Shown in pieces: positions 1 to 7,856 of a stretch of 64,000 nucleotides of DNA. A model generated the notes under the pieces. The model did no database searches. It was given only the letters and a program-made list of their open reading frames with translations, and was not told where the DNA came from. The DNA is from JAFAGO01 sp031987605 (GTDB taxonomy: Bacteria > Bacteroidota > Bacteroidia > Flavobacteriales > Weeksellaceae): assembly GCA_031987605.1 (NCBI GenBank), contig DALZZF010000005.1, forward strand, positions 1 through 64,000, read 5' to 3'. Made by a program: the position numbers and the translations under genes. Position 1 is the first letter of the stretch. Every line of letters begins with the position of its first letter.

Positions 1-257
1 CTACGGAAGAATATACGGTAAGTTATTAAGGAGCCTTTCTGCTCTCATTCTCTCTGATCTTAATTAGCCAATTTATTACTTTGCAAACATAGGAGGAGTC
101 GAACCAACTATAATAAACGATTTATATATTTTCCGTCTTGTTTCCTCACCCCTACTTTCTTTTTCATTTTTATTAAGAAATCGGCGAATCCTGTGGATTT
201 CCAAAGGAGAGAGGAGCTGAAACTGTATATACTTATTTCGCTTATTATAATACAATA
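1..257. other. Gene-free left edge of the window
   Basis: No reading frame here resembles a known protein, and the neighbouring gene to the left is outside the window. With the repeat at 258-491 and the tail to 575 it forms a 575-bp gap. Near 526-542 there is a mini-hairpin, GGAATCC-TTC-GGATTCC, of the same style as the adjacent repeat. Confidence 0.6.
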
Positions 258-491
258 TTGTTCGATAAAAAAATAAACAAATCGAAAAGCACAATATTAA
301 TAGGATAAATGAACAGGTCGCTCCTCTGGAGCTTTGTTTTCACTGGCTGATTTTTTTCTATTAACAGTAAATCCCAATGGGATTAATACAGAACTCCATT
401 GGAGCAAACTGTTAATAGGAATAGTCGTTCTCATAATTAGAGCTCCAAAGGAGCTACCTGTTCATTGTATTTCTAATTTTTATCGGACAAC
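258..491. repeat. Composite dispersed repeat, copy A (long form)
   Basis: A 234-bp element bounded by inverted ends (TTGTTCGATAAAAA at the left, TTTTTATCGGACAAC at the right). It contains a series of mini-palindromes of the form GCTCCnnnGGAGC and one AATCCCAATGGGATT. A near-identical shorter copy lies at 46942-47127. Copy A keeps an extra block of about 48 bp between two GCTCC/GGAGC palindromes that copy B lacks. It has no coding capacity that I believe. Confidence 0.85.
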
Positions 492-575
492 GAAGATTAT
501 AACATTATTTCGTTCTATAAAAATTGGAATCCTTCGGATTCCTGCGATAGGAAAAATAATGAATGAACCAATATT

Positions 576-2585
576 TTACTTTTGAATCAAATCCAAAAAC
601 TGCTGCTCATCCAAAATCGTAATGGTTCCGATGGCTTGGGCTTTTTTTAGTTTGCTGCCGGCTTTTTCACCAACCACGAGATAATTCAGGTTTTTAGACA
701 CCGCTGAAATATTTTTTCCGCCGTGTTTTTCCACCATTTCTTCGGCTTGTTCTCTGGTAAATAAAGAAAGTTTTCCGGTGAACAGAAAGGTTTTCCCTTC
801 TAAAGCATTGCTTAAAACTTCGTTGGTGGATTCGCCTTTTTCCAACTGAACGCCATAGGATTTTAACCGCTCAATCATTAAAAGATTTTCCGGGTTTTTA
901 AAATAATCAACGATGCTTTCGGCGATTTTCATTCCGATGTCTTCCACCTGACAAAGCTCTTCAACCGTGGCATTTTTCAGCTCATCAATGGTTGGAAAAT
1001 TTTTGACTAATTTCTTGGCAACCGTTTCGCCAACGTGTTTTATGCCGATTCCGTACAGTACTTTTTCAAAAGGAACTTCTTTGGATTTTTCAATGCCGTC
1101 AATGATATTCTGTGCTGATTTTTCAGCCATTCTTTCGAGCGGAAGCAACTGTTCTTTTTTTAAAACATAAAAATCGGCAGGATTTTCAATCAGTTTTTCG
1201 CGGTAGAGCTGTTCGATGGTTTCGCTGCCAAGATTTTCGATATTCAACGCTTTTCTTGAAACGTAATGAATCATTCTGCCCACCACTTGCGGCGGACAAT
1301 GCAGTTCATTCGGACAAAAATGAATCGCCTGATCTTCAATTTTCACGAGTGGTGTTCCGCATTCCGGGCAATTTTTAATATACTCAATCGGAGTTTGCAG
1401 GAGCGTTCTTTTTTCAACATTCACCCCGACAATTTTCGGAATAATTTCTCCGCCTTTTTCCACGTACACAAAATCGTGTTCGTGCAAATCGAGTTTTTTG
1501 ATGATGTCTTCATTATGCAAACTCGCCCTTTTCACAATCGTTCCCGCCAATAAAACCGGCTTCAGATTGGCAACCGGAGTAATCGCTCCCGTTCTCCCAA
1601 CCTGATAGGAAACGCTCAAAAGTTCCGTTTCTACTTTTTCGGCTTTAAATTTATATGCCATCGCCCAACGCGGTGATTTTGCGGTATATCCTAATCGTCT
1701 TTGTTGATTTAATGAATTGACTTTCAAAACAATACCATCAATTTCAAAAGGAAGATGATGACGTTCTGTATCCCAATAATTGATGAATCCTTTCACTTCG
1801 TCCAAAGTGCTGCACAATTTTGCCTGATCTTCAGATACTTTAAAACCCCATTTTTTCGCTTTCGCCAACAAATCCCAATGCGTTTCAGCAGGAAATTCAT
1901 TTGAAATATACTGATACAAAACGGCGGAAAGTCCACGCTTGCGGACTTCTGCGGAATCCTGCATTTTCAAACTTCCGGAAGCGGTATTTCTGGGATTCAT
2001 AAACGGATCAAGTCCTTCTTCTTCCCGAAGTGCATTGATTTTATTAAAATTTTTCCGGGTTAAATAAATTTCACCTCGAATAAAAAAACGCTCCGGAAAA
2101 TCCCCTTTCAGCGTTAAAGGAATATCCGAAATCGTGCGGACATTATTCGTTATTTCATCGCCCTGAAAGCCATCGCCACGCGTTACGGCCTGCGAAAGTT
2201 TTCCGTTTTCATACAGAATGGAAATGGAAGCACCGTCGTATTTTAATTCTGCGACAAATTCCACCGGTTCGTTTTCAATGGTTTTCAGAATACGGTTTTC
2301 CCAATCTTCCAAATCATTAAAGTCATAGGAATTATCCAGAGAATACATCCTAAATTGATGCTGAATAGTGGGAAAATTCTTGGTAATTCCGCCCCCAACA
2401 CGCAAAGTAGGCGAATTGGGATCTGCAAATTCGGGATGTTCCGCTTCTAGCTCCTGCAGTTCTTTCAGTTTGGCATCGAACTCAAAATCGGAAATCATAG
2501 GTTCATCCAGAATGTAGTAATTGTAGTTATGCTGATGGAGTTCTTCGCGTAATTCCTCAATTTTTTGTTGGATATTTTCGGGCAT
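576..2585 (-). CDS. ligA: NAD(+)-dependent DNA ligase LigA
   Basis: The replicative ligase, which seals nicks using NAD+. At 669 residues it has the usual length. The adenylation motif KYDG gives the nucleotidyl lysine at K115. An OB-fold region follows, then a four-cysteine zinc finger around residues 402-425 (CPECG ... CPNELHCPPQ), helix-hairpin-helix repeats and a C-terminal BRCT domain from about residue 590 (GKTFLFTGKLS). I start it at the ATG at 2585 (MPENIQQ): the longer frame begins at a TTG inside the promoter box at 2601-2608. Single-gene unit. Confidence 0.97.
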   Translation of the reverse strand: MPENIQQKIEELREELHQHNYNYYILDEPMISDFEFDAKLKELQELEAEHPEFADPNSPTLRVGGGITKNFPTIQHQFRMYSLDNSYDFNDLEDWENRILKTIENEPVEFVAELKYDGASISILYENGKLSQAVTRGDGFQGDEITNNVRTISDIPLTLKGDFPERFFIRGEIYLTRKNFNKINALREEEGLDPFMNPRNTASGSLKMQDSAEVRKRGLSAVLYQYISNEFPAETHWDLLAKAKKWGFKVSEDQAKLCSTLDEVKGFINYWDTERHHLPFEIDGIVLKVNSLNQQRRLGYTAKSPRWAMAYKFKAEKVETELLSVSYQVGRTGAITPVANLKPVLLAGTIVKRASLHNEDIIKKLDLHEHDFVYVEKGGEIIPKIVGVNVEKRTLLQTPIEYIKNCPECGTPLVKIEDQAIHFCPNELHCPPQVVGRMIHYVSRKALNIENLGSETIEQLYREKLIENPADFYVLKKEQLLPLERMAEKSAQNIIDGIEKSKEVPFEKVLYGIGIKHVGETVAKKLVKNFPTIDELKNATVEELCQVEDIGMKIAESIVDYFKNPENLLMIERLKSYGVQLEKGESTNEVLSNALEGKTFLFTGKLSLFTREQAEEMVEKHGGKNISAVSKNLNYLVVGEKAGSKLKKAQAIGTITILDEQQFLDLIQK

Positions 2586-2600
2586 GGGAAATATTTTGAA

Positions 2601-2608
2601 CAAAAATA
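2601..2608 (-). promoter_or_regulatory. -7 promoter box of ligA
   Basis: TATTTTTG on the minus strand matches the Bacteroidota TAnnTTTG box, 15 bases before the ligA ATG. It shows that the upstream TTG start is not used. Confidence 0.65.
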
Positions 2609-2718
2609 AGAATGTTTGGAGTTAAAAAAAATAAGATTTTGTAATGAATTTCCCGTATGGTTAAAGTAAAGATTTATCTTTTTTTTTGATTGCTATAGTA
2701 TAATGCATATCAGAAACT

Positions 2719-2750
2719 AAAAAAATCTGCAGCCCAAAATGAACTGCAGA
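2719..2750 (-). terminator. Terminator of the 2780-3259 gene
   Basis: Inverted repeat TCTGCAG ... CTGCAGA with an 11-base loop, followed on the minus strand by a run of seven T. It lies 30 bases past the stop codon. Confidence 0.7.
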
Positions 2751-2779
2751 AGAGAAACTATGATTGGATAATGACTATT

Positions 2780-3259
2780 TTATTCGTGTTGCTCGTCTGT
2801 TACTTTTACGGCAAGTTCATATACATTTCCGCGCATCAGATATTTAATTCTTTCCCGTGTGGTTACGGTATTCAGTTTGCCGTCTTTCAATATAATAATT
2901 CGATCTCCGGGTGCAATATTCTGGTCTGAAAGCCAATCTTCCGGAGCCGTATCATTTTCCAGTTTTTTCTGTGCTTTGAGAACTTCTTCCGCCCATTCCT
3001 GAAAACCTTCGGAGTCGGAATATAAAATTTCGTAGTTGGTTTCACCGGGAAGTTCTATTTTGAAGGCTCTTTTTTCTGATTTCAGATTGCCGTTATTGTT
3101 TTCCATCGGTGCATCATGACCATCGGTAAAGCCAATTTCAATCAATTCACCGCCGTGTTTTTTAGCATAATCTACTGCATCATCATAAGTTGCAAAATTG
3201 GTTACTACGCTGTAATCGTCGTATTTGTAATCCTGCAAACGTTCTTTATTCGTTTCCAT
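2780..3259 (-). CDS. Hypothetical acidic cytoplasmic protein, 159 residues
   Basis: I do not recognise a named family. The protein has no signal peptide or membrane segment, is rich in D, E, N and K, and looks like a small two-part soluble protein. Residues 1-60 contain YSVVTNFATYDDAVDYAKKHGG, which resembles the strand-helix pattern of small alpha/beta folds. The C-terminal third (APGDRIIILKDG ... NVYELAVKV) looks like a small beta barrel. Its own promoter (3277-3284) and terminator (2719-2750) mark it as a monocistronic gene, so it is likely real and expressed. Function unknown. Confidence 0.75.
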   Translation of the reverse strand: METNKERLQDYKYDDYSVVTNFATYDDAVDYAKKHGGELIEIGFTDGHDAPMENNNGNLKSEKRAFKIELPGETNYEILYSDSEGFQEWAEEVLKAQKKLENDTAPEDWLSDQNIAPGDRIIILKDGKLNTVTTRERIKYLMRGNVYELAVKVTDEQHE

Positions 3260-3276
3260 ATTGTATTTATTTGTTT

Positions 3277-3284
3277 CAAAAATA
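3277..3284 (-). promoter_or_regulatory. -7 promoter box of the 2780-3259 gene
   Basis: TATTTTTG on the minus strand, 17 bases before the ATG at 3259. Confidence 0.6.
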
Positions 3285-3435
3285 TTTCATTTCATGGAGT
3301 TGGGCGTTACAGTATTTTTAAAATTAGATATAGAATTTTATTCGCCATGTTTGAACTGAAAAATCGGGTTGTGTGAATTTAAACGAAACCATTCATAAAA
3401 GGGTGTAGGAATGAAATGATTAAATGTTTGATATT

Positions 3436-3468
3436 AAACCTCATAGGTTTTTAAAACCTATGAGGTTT
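3436..3468. repeat. Dispersed hairpin AAACCTCATAGGTTT, copy 1
   Basis: Perfect inverted repeat with arms AAACCTCATAGGTTTT and AAAACCTATGAGGTTT. The same hairpin recurs at 35358-35391, between fbp and menC. Both copies are intergenic and short, so this is probably a REP-like element; it could also act as a bidirectional terminator. Confidence 0.85.
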
Positions 3469-3509
3469 TGTTAAAAAGTAACTTGCCTTATCAATACCAA
3501 AAATAGTAC

Positions 3510-3517
3510 TACCTTTA
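3510..3517 (+). promoter_or_regulatory. Probable -7 promoter box of the Fur-family gene
   Basis: TACCTTTA, one base from TAnnTTTG, 12 bases before the ATG at 3530. Confidence 0.4.
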
Positions 3518-3529
3518 CTTCATCATTCT

Positions 3530-3955
3530 ATGGAAACAGAAAAAATCAATAAAATTTTAGAAGAAAAGCATATTCCTGCAACACCAATGAGAATGTTGGT
3601 TCTGAATGAATTTCTCAATACTTCAAAATCGGTTTCACTTTCGGAACTGGAGGAAACACTGGAAAATGCTGATAGAAGCACGATTTACCGTACGCTGAAA
3701 ACTTTTGAGAAGAACGGTATTATTCACGGAGTTCAGGAAAACAGCACCACGCAATATCTGCTTTGTCATGATAATTGCGATGGCGAGCATCACCATGATC
3801 TTCACCTGCATTTTTATTGTACGGAATGCAAAAAAACCGTCTGTCTGGAAGAAGTGAGTTTTAAAAATATTCAACTTCCGAAAAGTTATGATTTTAAAGA
3901 ATTCAAATTTCTGGCAAGCGGTATTTGTCTGGAATGCAGAAATTCTCAGAATTAG
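3530..3955 (+). CDS. Fur-family metal-responsive transcriptional repressor
   Basis: A 141-residue DNA-binding regulator. An N-terminal winged helix (residues 15-75, with the recognition-helix signature DRSTIYRTLKTF) is followed by a dimerisation/metal domain with a His-rich stretch (GEHHHDLHLHFYC) and two structural CxxC pairs (C97/C100 and C133/C136). In this family the cysteines bind structural zinc and the histidines the sensed metal. The His-rich loop and dual CxxC fit Zur or Fur; sequence alone does not tell which. It is transcribed alone, and no metal-uptake gene is adjacent. Confidence 0.9.
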   Translation: METEKINKILEEKHIPATPMRMLVLNEFLNTSKSVSLSELEETLENADRSTIYRTLKTFEKNGIIHGVQENSTTQYLLCHDNCDGEHHHDLHLHFYCTECKKTVCLEEVSFKNIQLPKSYDFKEFKFLASGICLECRNSQN

Positions 3956-3988
3956 AGCCTCTTTTAAAAAATCTCAAAAAGTTTTCAT

Positions 3989-4020
3989 CAAAAAAATCAG
4001 CCCTACGAATAGTGCTGATT
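3989..4020 (-). terminator. Terminator of the SusCD-phosphodiesterase operon
   Basis: Stem AATCAGC / GCTGATT followed on the minus strand by seven T, 22 bases past the stop of the last operon gene at 4043. Confidence 0.7.
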
Positions 4021-4042
4021 CAAAAAAGTGAAAAGAAAATAG

Positions 4043-5632
4043 TTATGGAATTATTTTTACGTCTTCAACCTTAAATTCTTCTTTGGCAGTGTGTGCATTT
4101 CCGTAACGGTCGGTTACTTTAATCTCCACGGTATGGTTGCCTTTCTGCAAATCTCTCGGAAATCCTGCGATCCATATATGTCGCGAATTATCCGGATTGT
4201 TCGGGCGTTTTCCCTGTAAAAGTTCGGGATTATAATCCCATTCCAAAACCGATGAAATGTAATCCGGATCGAAAGTTTCGGTGTACTGCATTTTTTTCCA
4301 TTCGCCGCTGTCGATGCGGTAAAGAAGTTCATCTTTCTTGCTTCCCATAAAAAAGTTGGCAACGATTTTCGCTGAAGTTCTGGAGGGAAAAGGAAGGATT
4401 TTCGGAACATGCAGGCTGATTTGGAAATCTTCCGGTTTTCCTGCCGTTTTATATTTGATTTTGTACTGGTTGTTGTCAAAATCGATATACGAATATCCAC
4501 GGTAAGTTCCGTCGCGCATAATGGATTTCGGAACACCAATTTCGTCCACCGTTCCGGAATACCAATCTCCGGAAGTGGTTCCTGCATTGTATTCATGAAG
4601 ATCCTGAATGCCTTCCCAACCGTCTTTTTTGGTATAGAAAATCTGGCTTTGTTTGTGTGTATGCGCAGACATCATCAGGATATTTTGGAATGGTTTCAAA
4701 ATATCAAACAATCTTTGGCGATCTTCCATACGGAAATGCTGTTCGCCCGGTTCTTCAGGTTCCATCTGAATGTGGAATGCCAGAACAACAAGTTGGTTTT
4801 TATCAATGTTTTTAAGGTCGTTTTCTACAAAATCCAGTTGCTCTTTGCGAAAACCGCCCCAATATGCTTTTCCGTCTCTCGGATCGGGATACAGAATATC
4901 ATCTAAAATAATAAAATGCACTTTTCCGTAATTGAAGGCAAAATTTGCAGGCCCGAAATTGGCTTCAAAAGTTTCATCGGATTGGGCATCATCTTTGGCA
5001 TCGTAGTTCATGTCGTGGTTTCCCATTACATTGTACCATGGAAGTCCGAGTTCTTTTACGGAGGTAATGTATTCCGGATGAAGACTTAAATCATCGCCGA
5101 CCAAATCTCCCAGACTGATTCCGAAAACGGCCTGTTTTTTATTGTTTTTTACTTCATTGATGATGCCTCTTCGGAAATAATCCATTTCTTTCAGCGTGTA
5201 GGGTTGCGGATCTCCAAAAACCAGAATCTGGAATTTATCGGTTTCTTTCTGCTTTTTTAAAGGAAAATTAATTTCCTTCGGAAGCGGTCCTGTTGGCGCA
5301 ACACCGGAGTATTTAAAATCCTTTGGCGATCCTTCCGGCTTATGAATGTAATAGAATTGCGGAAGTTGATTTTCGTTCACTTTGGTTTGATAGCCATTGG
5401 GTTTTATGACGAAAATAATATTGTCGTTCTGAACGGGAAGACGGTAAAATCCGTTCTTATCCGTTGCCACCACATCGGAACCGTTGGAAACGGAAACATT
5501 CGGGATTCCTTTTTCTTTACGGTCTTTAATGCCGTTTTGGTTTACATCTTCAAATACAAAACCTTGTGCCTGCTGTTGTGAAAACAATAGCGTTCCAGAG
5601 CAGATACAGAGGGTGAAAATAAGTTTCTTCAT
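4043..5632 (-). CDS. Secreted calcineurin-like metallophosphoesterase
   Basis: A 529-residue exported phosphoesterase. A Sec signal peptide (residues 1-18, MKKLIFTLCICSGTLLFSQ) is followed by an SdrD-like beta domain (FVFEDVNQNGIKDRKEKGIP) and then a calcineurin-type catalytic domain. The dinuclear metal motifs are visible in order: FGDPQP, GDLVGDD, GNHDMNYD, LAFHIQ and SAHTHKQ. A C-terminal beta domain of about 130 residues completes it. It is the last gene of the operon and starts 1 base after the GDPD gene ends. The context suggests it releases phosphate from organic phosphoesters in the periplasm or at the surface; the substrate is unknown. Confidence 0.9.
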   Translation of the reverse strand: MKKLIFTLCICSGTLLFSQQQAQGFVFEDVNQNGIKDRKEKGIPNVSVSNGSDVVATDKNGFYRLPVQNDNIIFVIKPNGYQTKVNENQLPQFYYIHKPEGSPKDFKYSGVAPTGPLPKEINFPLKKQKETDKFQILVFGDPQPYTLKEMDYFRRGIINEVKNNKKQAVFGISLGDLVGDDLSLHPEYITSVKELGLPWYNVMGNHDMNYDAKDDAQSDETFEANFGPANFAFNYGKVHFIILDDILYPDPRDGKAYWGGFRKEQLDFVENDLKNIDKNQLVVLAFHIQMEPEEPGEQHFRMEDRQRLFDILKPFQNILMMSAHTHKQSQIFYTKKDGWEGIQDLHEYNAGTTSGDWYSGTVDEIGVPKSIMRDGTYRGYSYIDFDNNQYKIKYKTAGKPEDFQISLHVPKILPFPSRTSAKIVANFFMGSKKDELLYRIDSGEWKKMQYTETFDPDYISSVLEWDYNPELLQGKRPNNPDNSRHIWIAGFPRDLQKGNHTVEIKVTDRYGNAHTAKEEFKVEDVKIIP

Positions 5633-5633
5633 A

Positions 5634-6383
5634 TTACTGATTCAAAAGTTTTTCCGGAATATCGGTGGTTACAAAATCAATTCCGGCATCTTTCAGTTTT
5701 TGAAAAACTTCCGGATCGTTTATAGTCCAGGCATTGGTAATTAAACCTAATTCTTTTGCTTCGGAAAGCCAGGTTTTTTCTTTTTCCAGAAATATGCTGT
5801 AATGATAGTCGATTCCGTCGATTCCCAGTTTTTTAATTTCCGCCGGAGAAATTTCACCACGCAGATACTGAACTTTTGCAGTGGGATCCAGTTTTTTAAT
5901 TTCTTTGCAGATGTTGAGGCTGAATGAAATGTAATCCACTTGATTTTCTACCCCGAAATGCTTCACGGCTTCCAATGCTTTTTTGGTCATTTCGTTTTCC
6001 AGTGCTTCTGTTTGCAAAGGTTTCAGCTCTACAATTAACCGAACGGAAGGATCTTTTTTTCCGGCTTTCAGATAATTGTCCAGAGTGGCGATTTTTTCAC
6101 CATTGGAAAGTTTCTGTTTTTTTAATTCTTTGAAATCGGTTTCTGCAATATGAATTTTGTTGATGTCTTCATCATGATTGATGACCAGAATTCCGTCTTT
6201 GCTCATTCTTACATCAAACTCGCTTCCGTATGCTTTTATTCTTTGTGAATTTTTCAGGGATTGAATGGAGTTCTGCGCTGTTTTCGGTTCGGTTTTCCAA
6301 TATCCCCGGTGTGCAATGATCTGCGTTTGCGAGAAACTGAAAACGCCCAATCCGATAGCAGCAATGCTGAATAATTTTTTCAT
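5634..6383 (-). CDS. Glycerophosphodiester phosphodiesterase, exported
   Basis: A 249-residue GDPD-family TIM barrel that hydrolyses glycerophosphodiesters to glycerol-3-phosphate and an alcohol. The signal peptide is MKKLFSIAAIGLGVFSFSQ. Catalytic motifs are the N-terminal HRG (IAHRGY), the metal pair in GSEFDVRMSKDG and the histidine of VINHDEDI, then VELKP and a late TNAWTIND segment. It sits between the SusD gene (12-base gap) and the metallophosphoesterase (1-base gap), so it is co-transcribed with them. Exported GDPD supports scavenging of phospholipid head groups. It may be glpQ-like, but I do not assign a symbol. Confidence 0.93.
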   Translation of the reverse strand: MKKLFSIAAIGLGVFSFSQTQIIAHRGYWKTEPKTAQNSIQSLKNSQRIKAYGSEFDVRMSKDGILVINHDEDINKIHIAETDFKELKKQKLSNGEKIATLDNYLKAGKKDPSVRLIVELKPLQTEALENEMTKKALEAVKHFGVENQVDYISFSLNICKEIKKLDPTAKVQYLRGEISPAEIKKLGIDGIDYHYSIFLEKEKTWLSEAKELGLITNAWTINDPEVFQKLKDAGIDFVTTDIPEKLLNQ

Positions 6384-6395
6384 TTTTCTACATTT

Positions 6396-7844
6396 TTAAG
6401 GTTTGTTCCACCACATCAGTGTATTGATATCGTCTCCACCCATATTGATTACGGCCTGATTGTAGTTTTCCGTATTCATGATTCTCGGCGTGCTTGGATA
6501 CATGAATCTTTTCGGCATTTTACCGTCGTTCAGTAAACCTCCGTTGTTGGGCATCACCGGGAAACCTGTTCTTCTCTGCTCGTACCATTGCTGATGATCG
6601 ACAAAGAATAAAGATACATATTTCTGCAGCATGATTTGCTCCAGTGTATTATTGAATGCAATGTTCGGATTTTCGAAATAATTTGCCGGAACGGTGTTTC
6701 CCCATTCTTCGATAATGGATTTCACCCCTTTTTCGTAATAGGTTTGTGTGTTTCCGGTAATAATTCCTTTAAAGGAAAGTTCCGCCAGAATAAACTGCAA
6801 CTCGGAATACGTCATAATAAGAACGCGTAACGGTGCTTTGGCAAGATTCTGATTGACATTGGAAGGCGTATAATCGAAGGATGTTCCCAATGCATATCCT
6901 GAAGGAGCACCTTTATACCCGATATTCTGGTTGGTGGCATTGTCTTTTGCCTGTGTGAAAAATTTACTTAAACGAGGATCATTATTACTTACCAAAGTTT
7001 GTACAAAAAAATCTCCGGCTGCACGATAAGAAGTAAAATCCTGAGGTCTTGCAATGGGCGGAAGAAAAGGGGCAACTCCGGAAATATCCAATCCTGCGCC
7101 GTCTGCATTGCTTTCAAAAATAGGATAAACGGTTGGATTGTTTATAATTTCCTGAATTCTTGCATGTACATTTACTTCTCCATTTCGGTTTAGTATTCTG
7201 GTTAATAGTCTTAAAGATAAAGAGTTACAGAATTTTTTCCATTTCAGGATTCCTGCCACATCATTTCCGGCGTTGTAGAACAAATCGTCTTCAGAAAGGG
7301 TGACGTTGGTAAACAGACCGTTGGCTTCTTTCAGATCATCCAAAAGCTGAACGTATATATCTTTTTGATTATCAAATTTTGGCTTCATGATATCTTCTTC
7401 CATATTCAATGCTTCCGAAAAAGGAACATCTCCAAAAGCATCGGTAAGGTTGGCGTAAAGCCAAGCATTAAGCACTTTGGCAATCGCCTGATAATTTTTG
7501 TTGTCTTCTTTAATGGCATACGTTTGTAAATCTTTTACCTGTTTCAACCATTTGTAAGAATTGTTCCAGTAACCGTTTCCGCTGGATTCTGTGAAATAAT
7601 AGCGGCTGAATGTATTACCTTCATTGGGAAAATCAAGAGCAATCTGCATAATATCGAAGGTGAAATCATTGGCTCTGTTATAACCGTACGTTCCCATTTC
7701 GTACTGTATCGGCACAAGCAAACTTCCTACAGAAGGATTGGTCACTTTACTGGTATTGGTGTTGAGTTCTTCAAAACTTCTTTCGCATGAATTCAGTGAG
7801 ATACACGCTGCTGCAAGAGAAATATATAGGATGAATTTTTTCAT
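6396..7844 (-). CDS. SusD/RagB-like surface lipoprotein
   Basis: A 482-residue substrate-binding lipoprotein that caps its SusC partner. The lipoprotein signal ends in LNSC (lipid-modified cysteine near residue 20, followed by ERSFEELN). The TPR-rich SusD fold is seen in the AKVLNAWLYANLTDAFGDVPFSEAL segment, the hallmark of SusD/RagB. The C-terminal region (QKYVSLFFVDHQQWYEQRRTG) is also typical. It lies 12 bases downstream of susC. The ligand cannot be read directly; the enzymes downstream point to phosphate-containing compounds, not glycans. Confidence 0.93.
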   Translation of the reverse strand: MKKFILYISLAAACISLNSCERSFEELNTNTSKVTNPSVGSLLVPIQYEMGTYGYNRANDFTFDIMQIALDFPNEGNTFSRYYFTESSGNGYWNNSYKWLKQVKDLQTYAIKEDNKNYQAIAKVLNAWLYANLTDAFGDVPFSEALNMEEDIMKPKFDNQKDIYVQLLDDLKEANGLFTNVTLSEDDLFYNAGNDVAGILKWKKFCNSLSLRLLTRILNRNGEVNVHARIQEIINNPTVYPIFESNADGAGLDISGVAPFLPPIARPQDFTSYRAAGDFFVQTLVSNNDPRLSKFFTQAKDNATNQNIGYKGAPSGYALGTSFDYTPSNVNQNLAKAPLRVLIMTYSELQFILAELSFKGIITGNTQTYYEKGVKSIIEEWGNTVPANYFENPNIAFNNTLEQIMLQKYVSLFFVDHQQWYEQRRTGFPVMPNNGGLLNDGKMPKRFMYPSTPRIMNTENYNQAVINMGGDDINTLMWWNKP

Positions 7845-7856
7845 TTTGTTATTTTT

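Noticed and set aside
95..115. A tRNA-like T-arm (GGTTCGACTCC) on the minus strand near the left edge
   Set aside because: The would-be T stem does not pair and no acceptor, D or anticodon arm is found around it.
4114..4596. A 160-residue minus-strand frame overlapping the metallophosphoesterase
   Set aside because: It is in another frame of a confident gene, shares its codons and shows no known motif.
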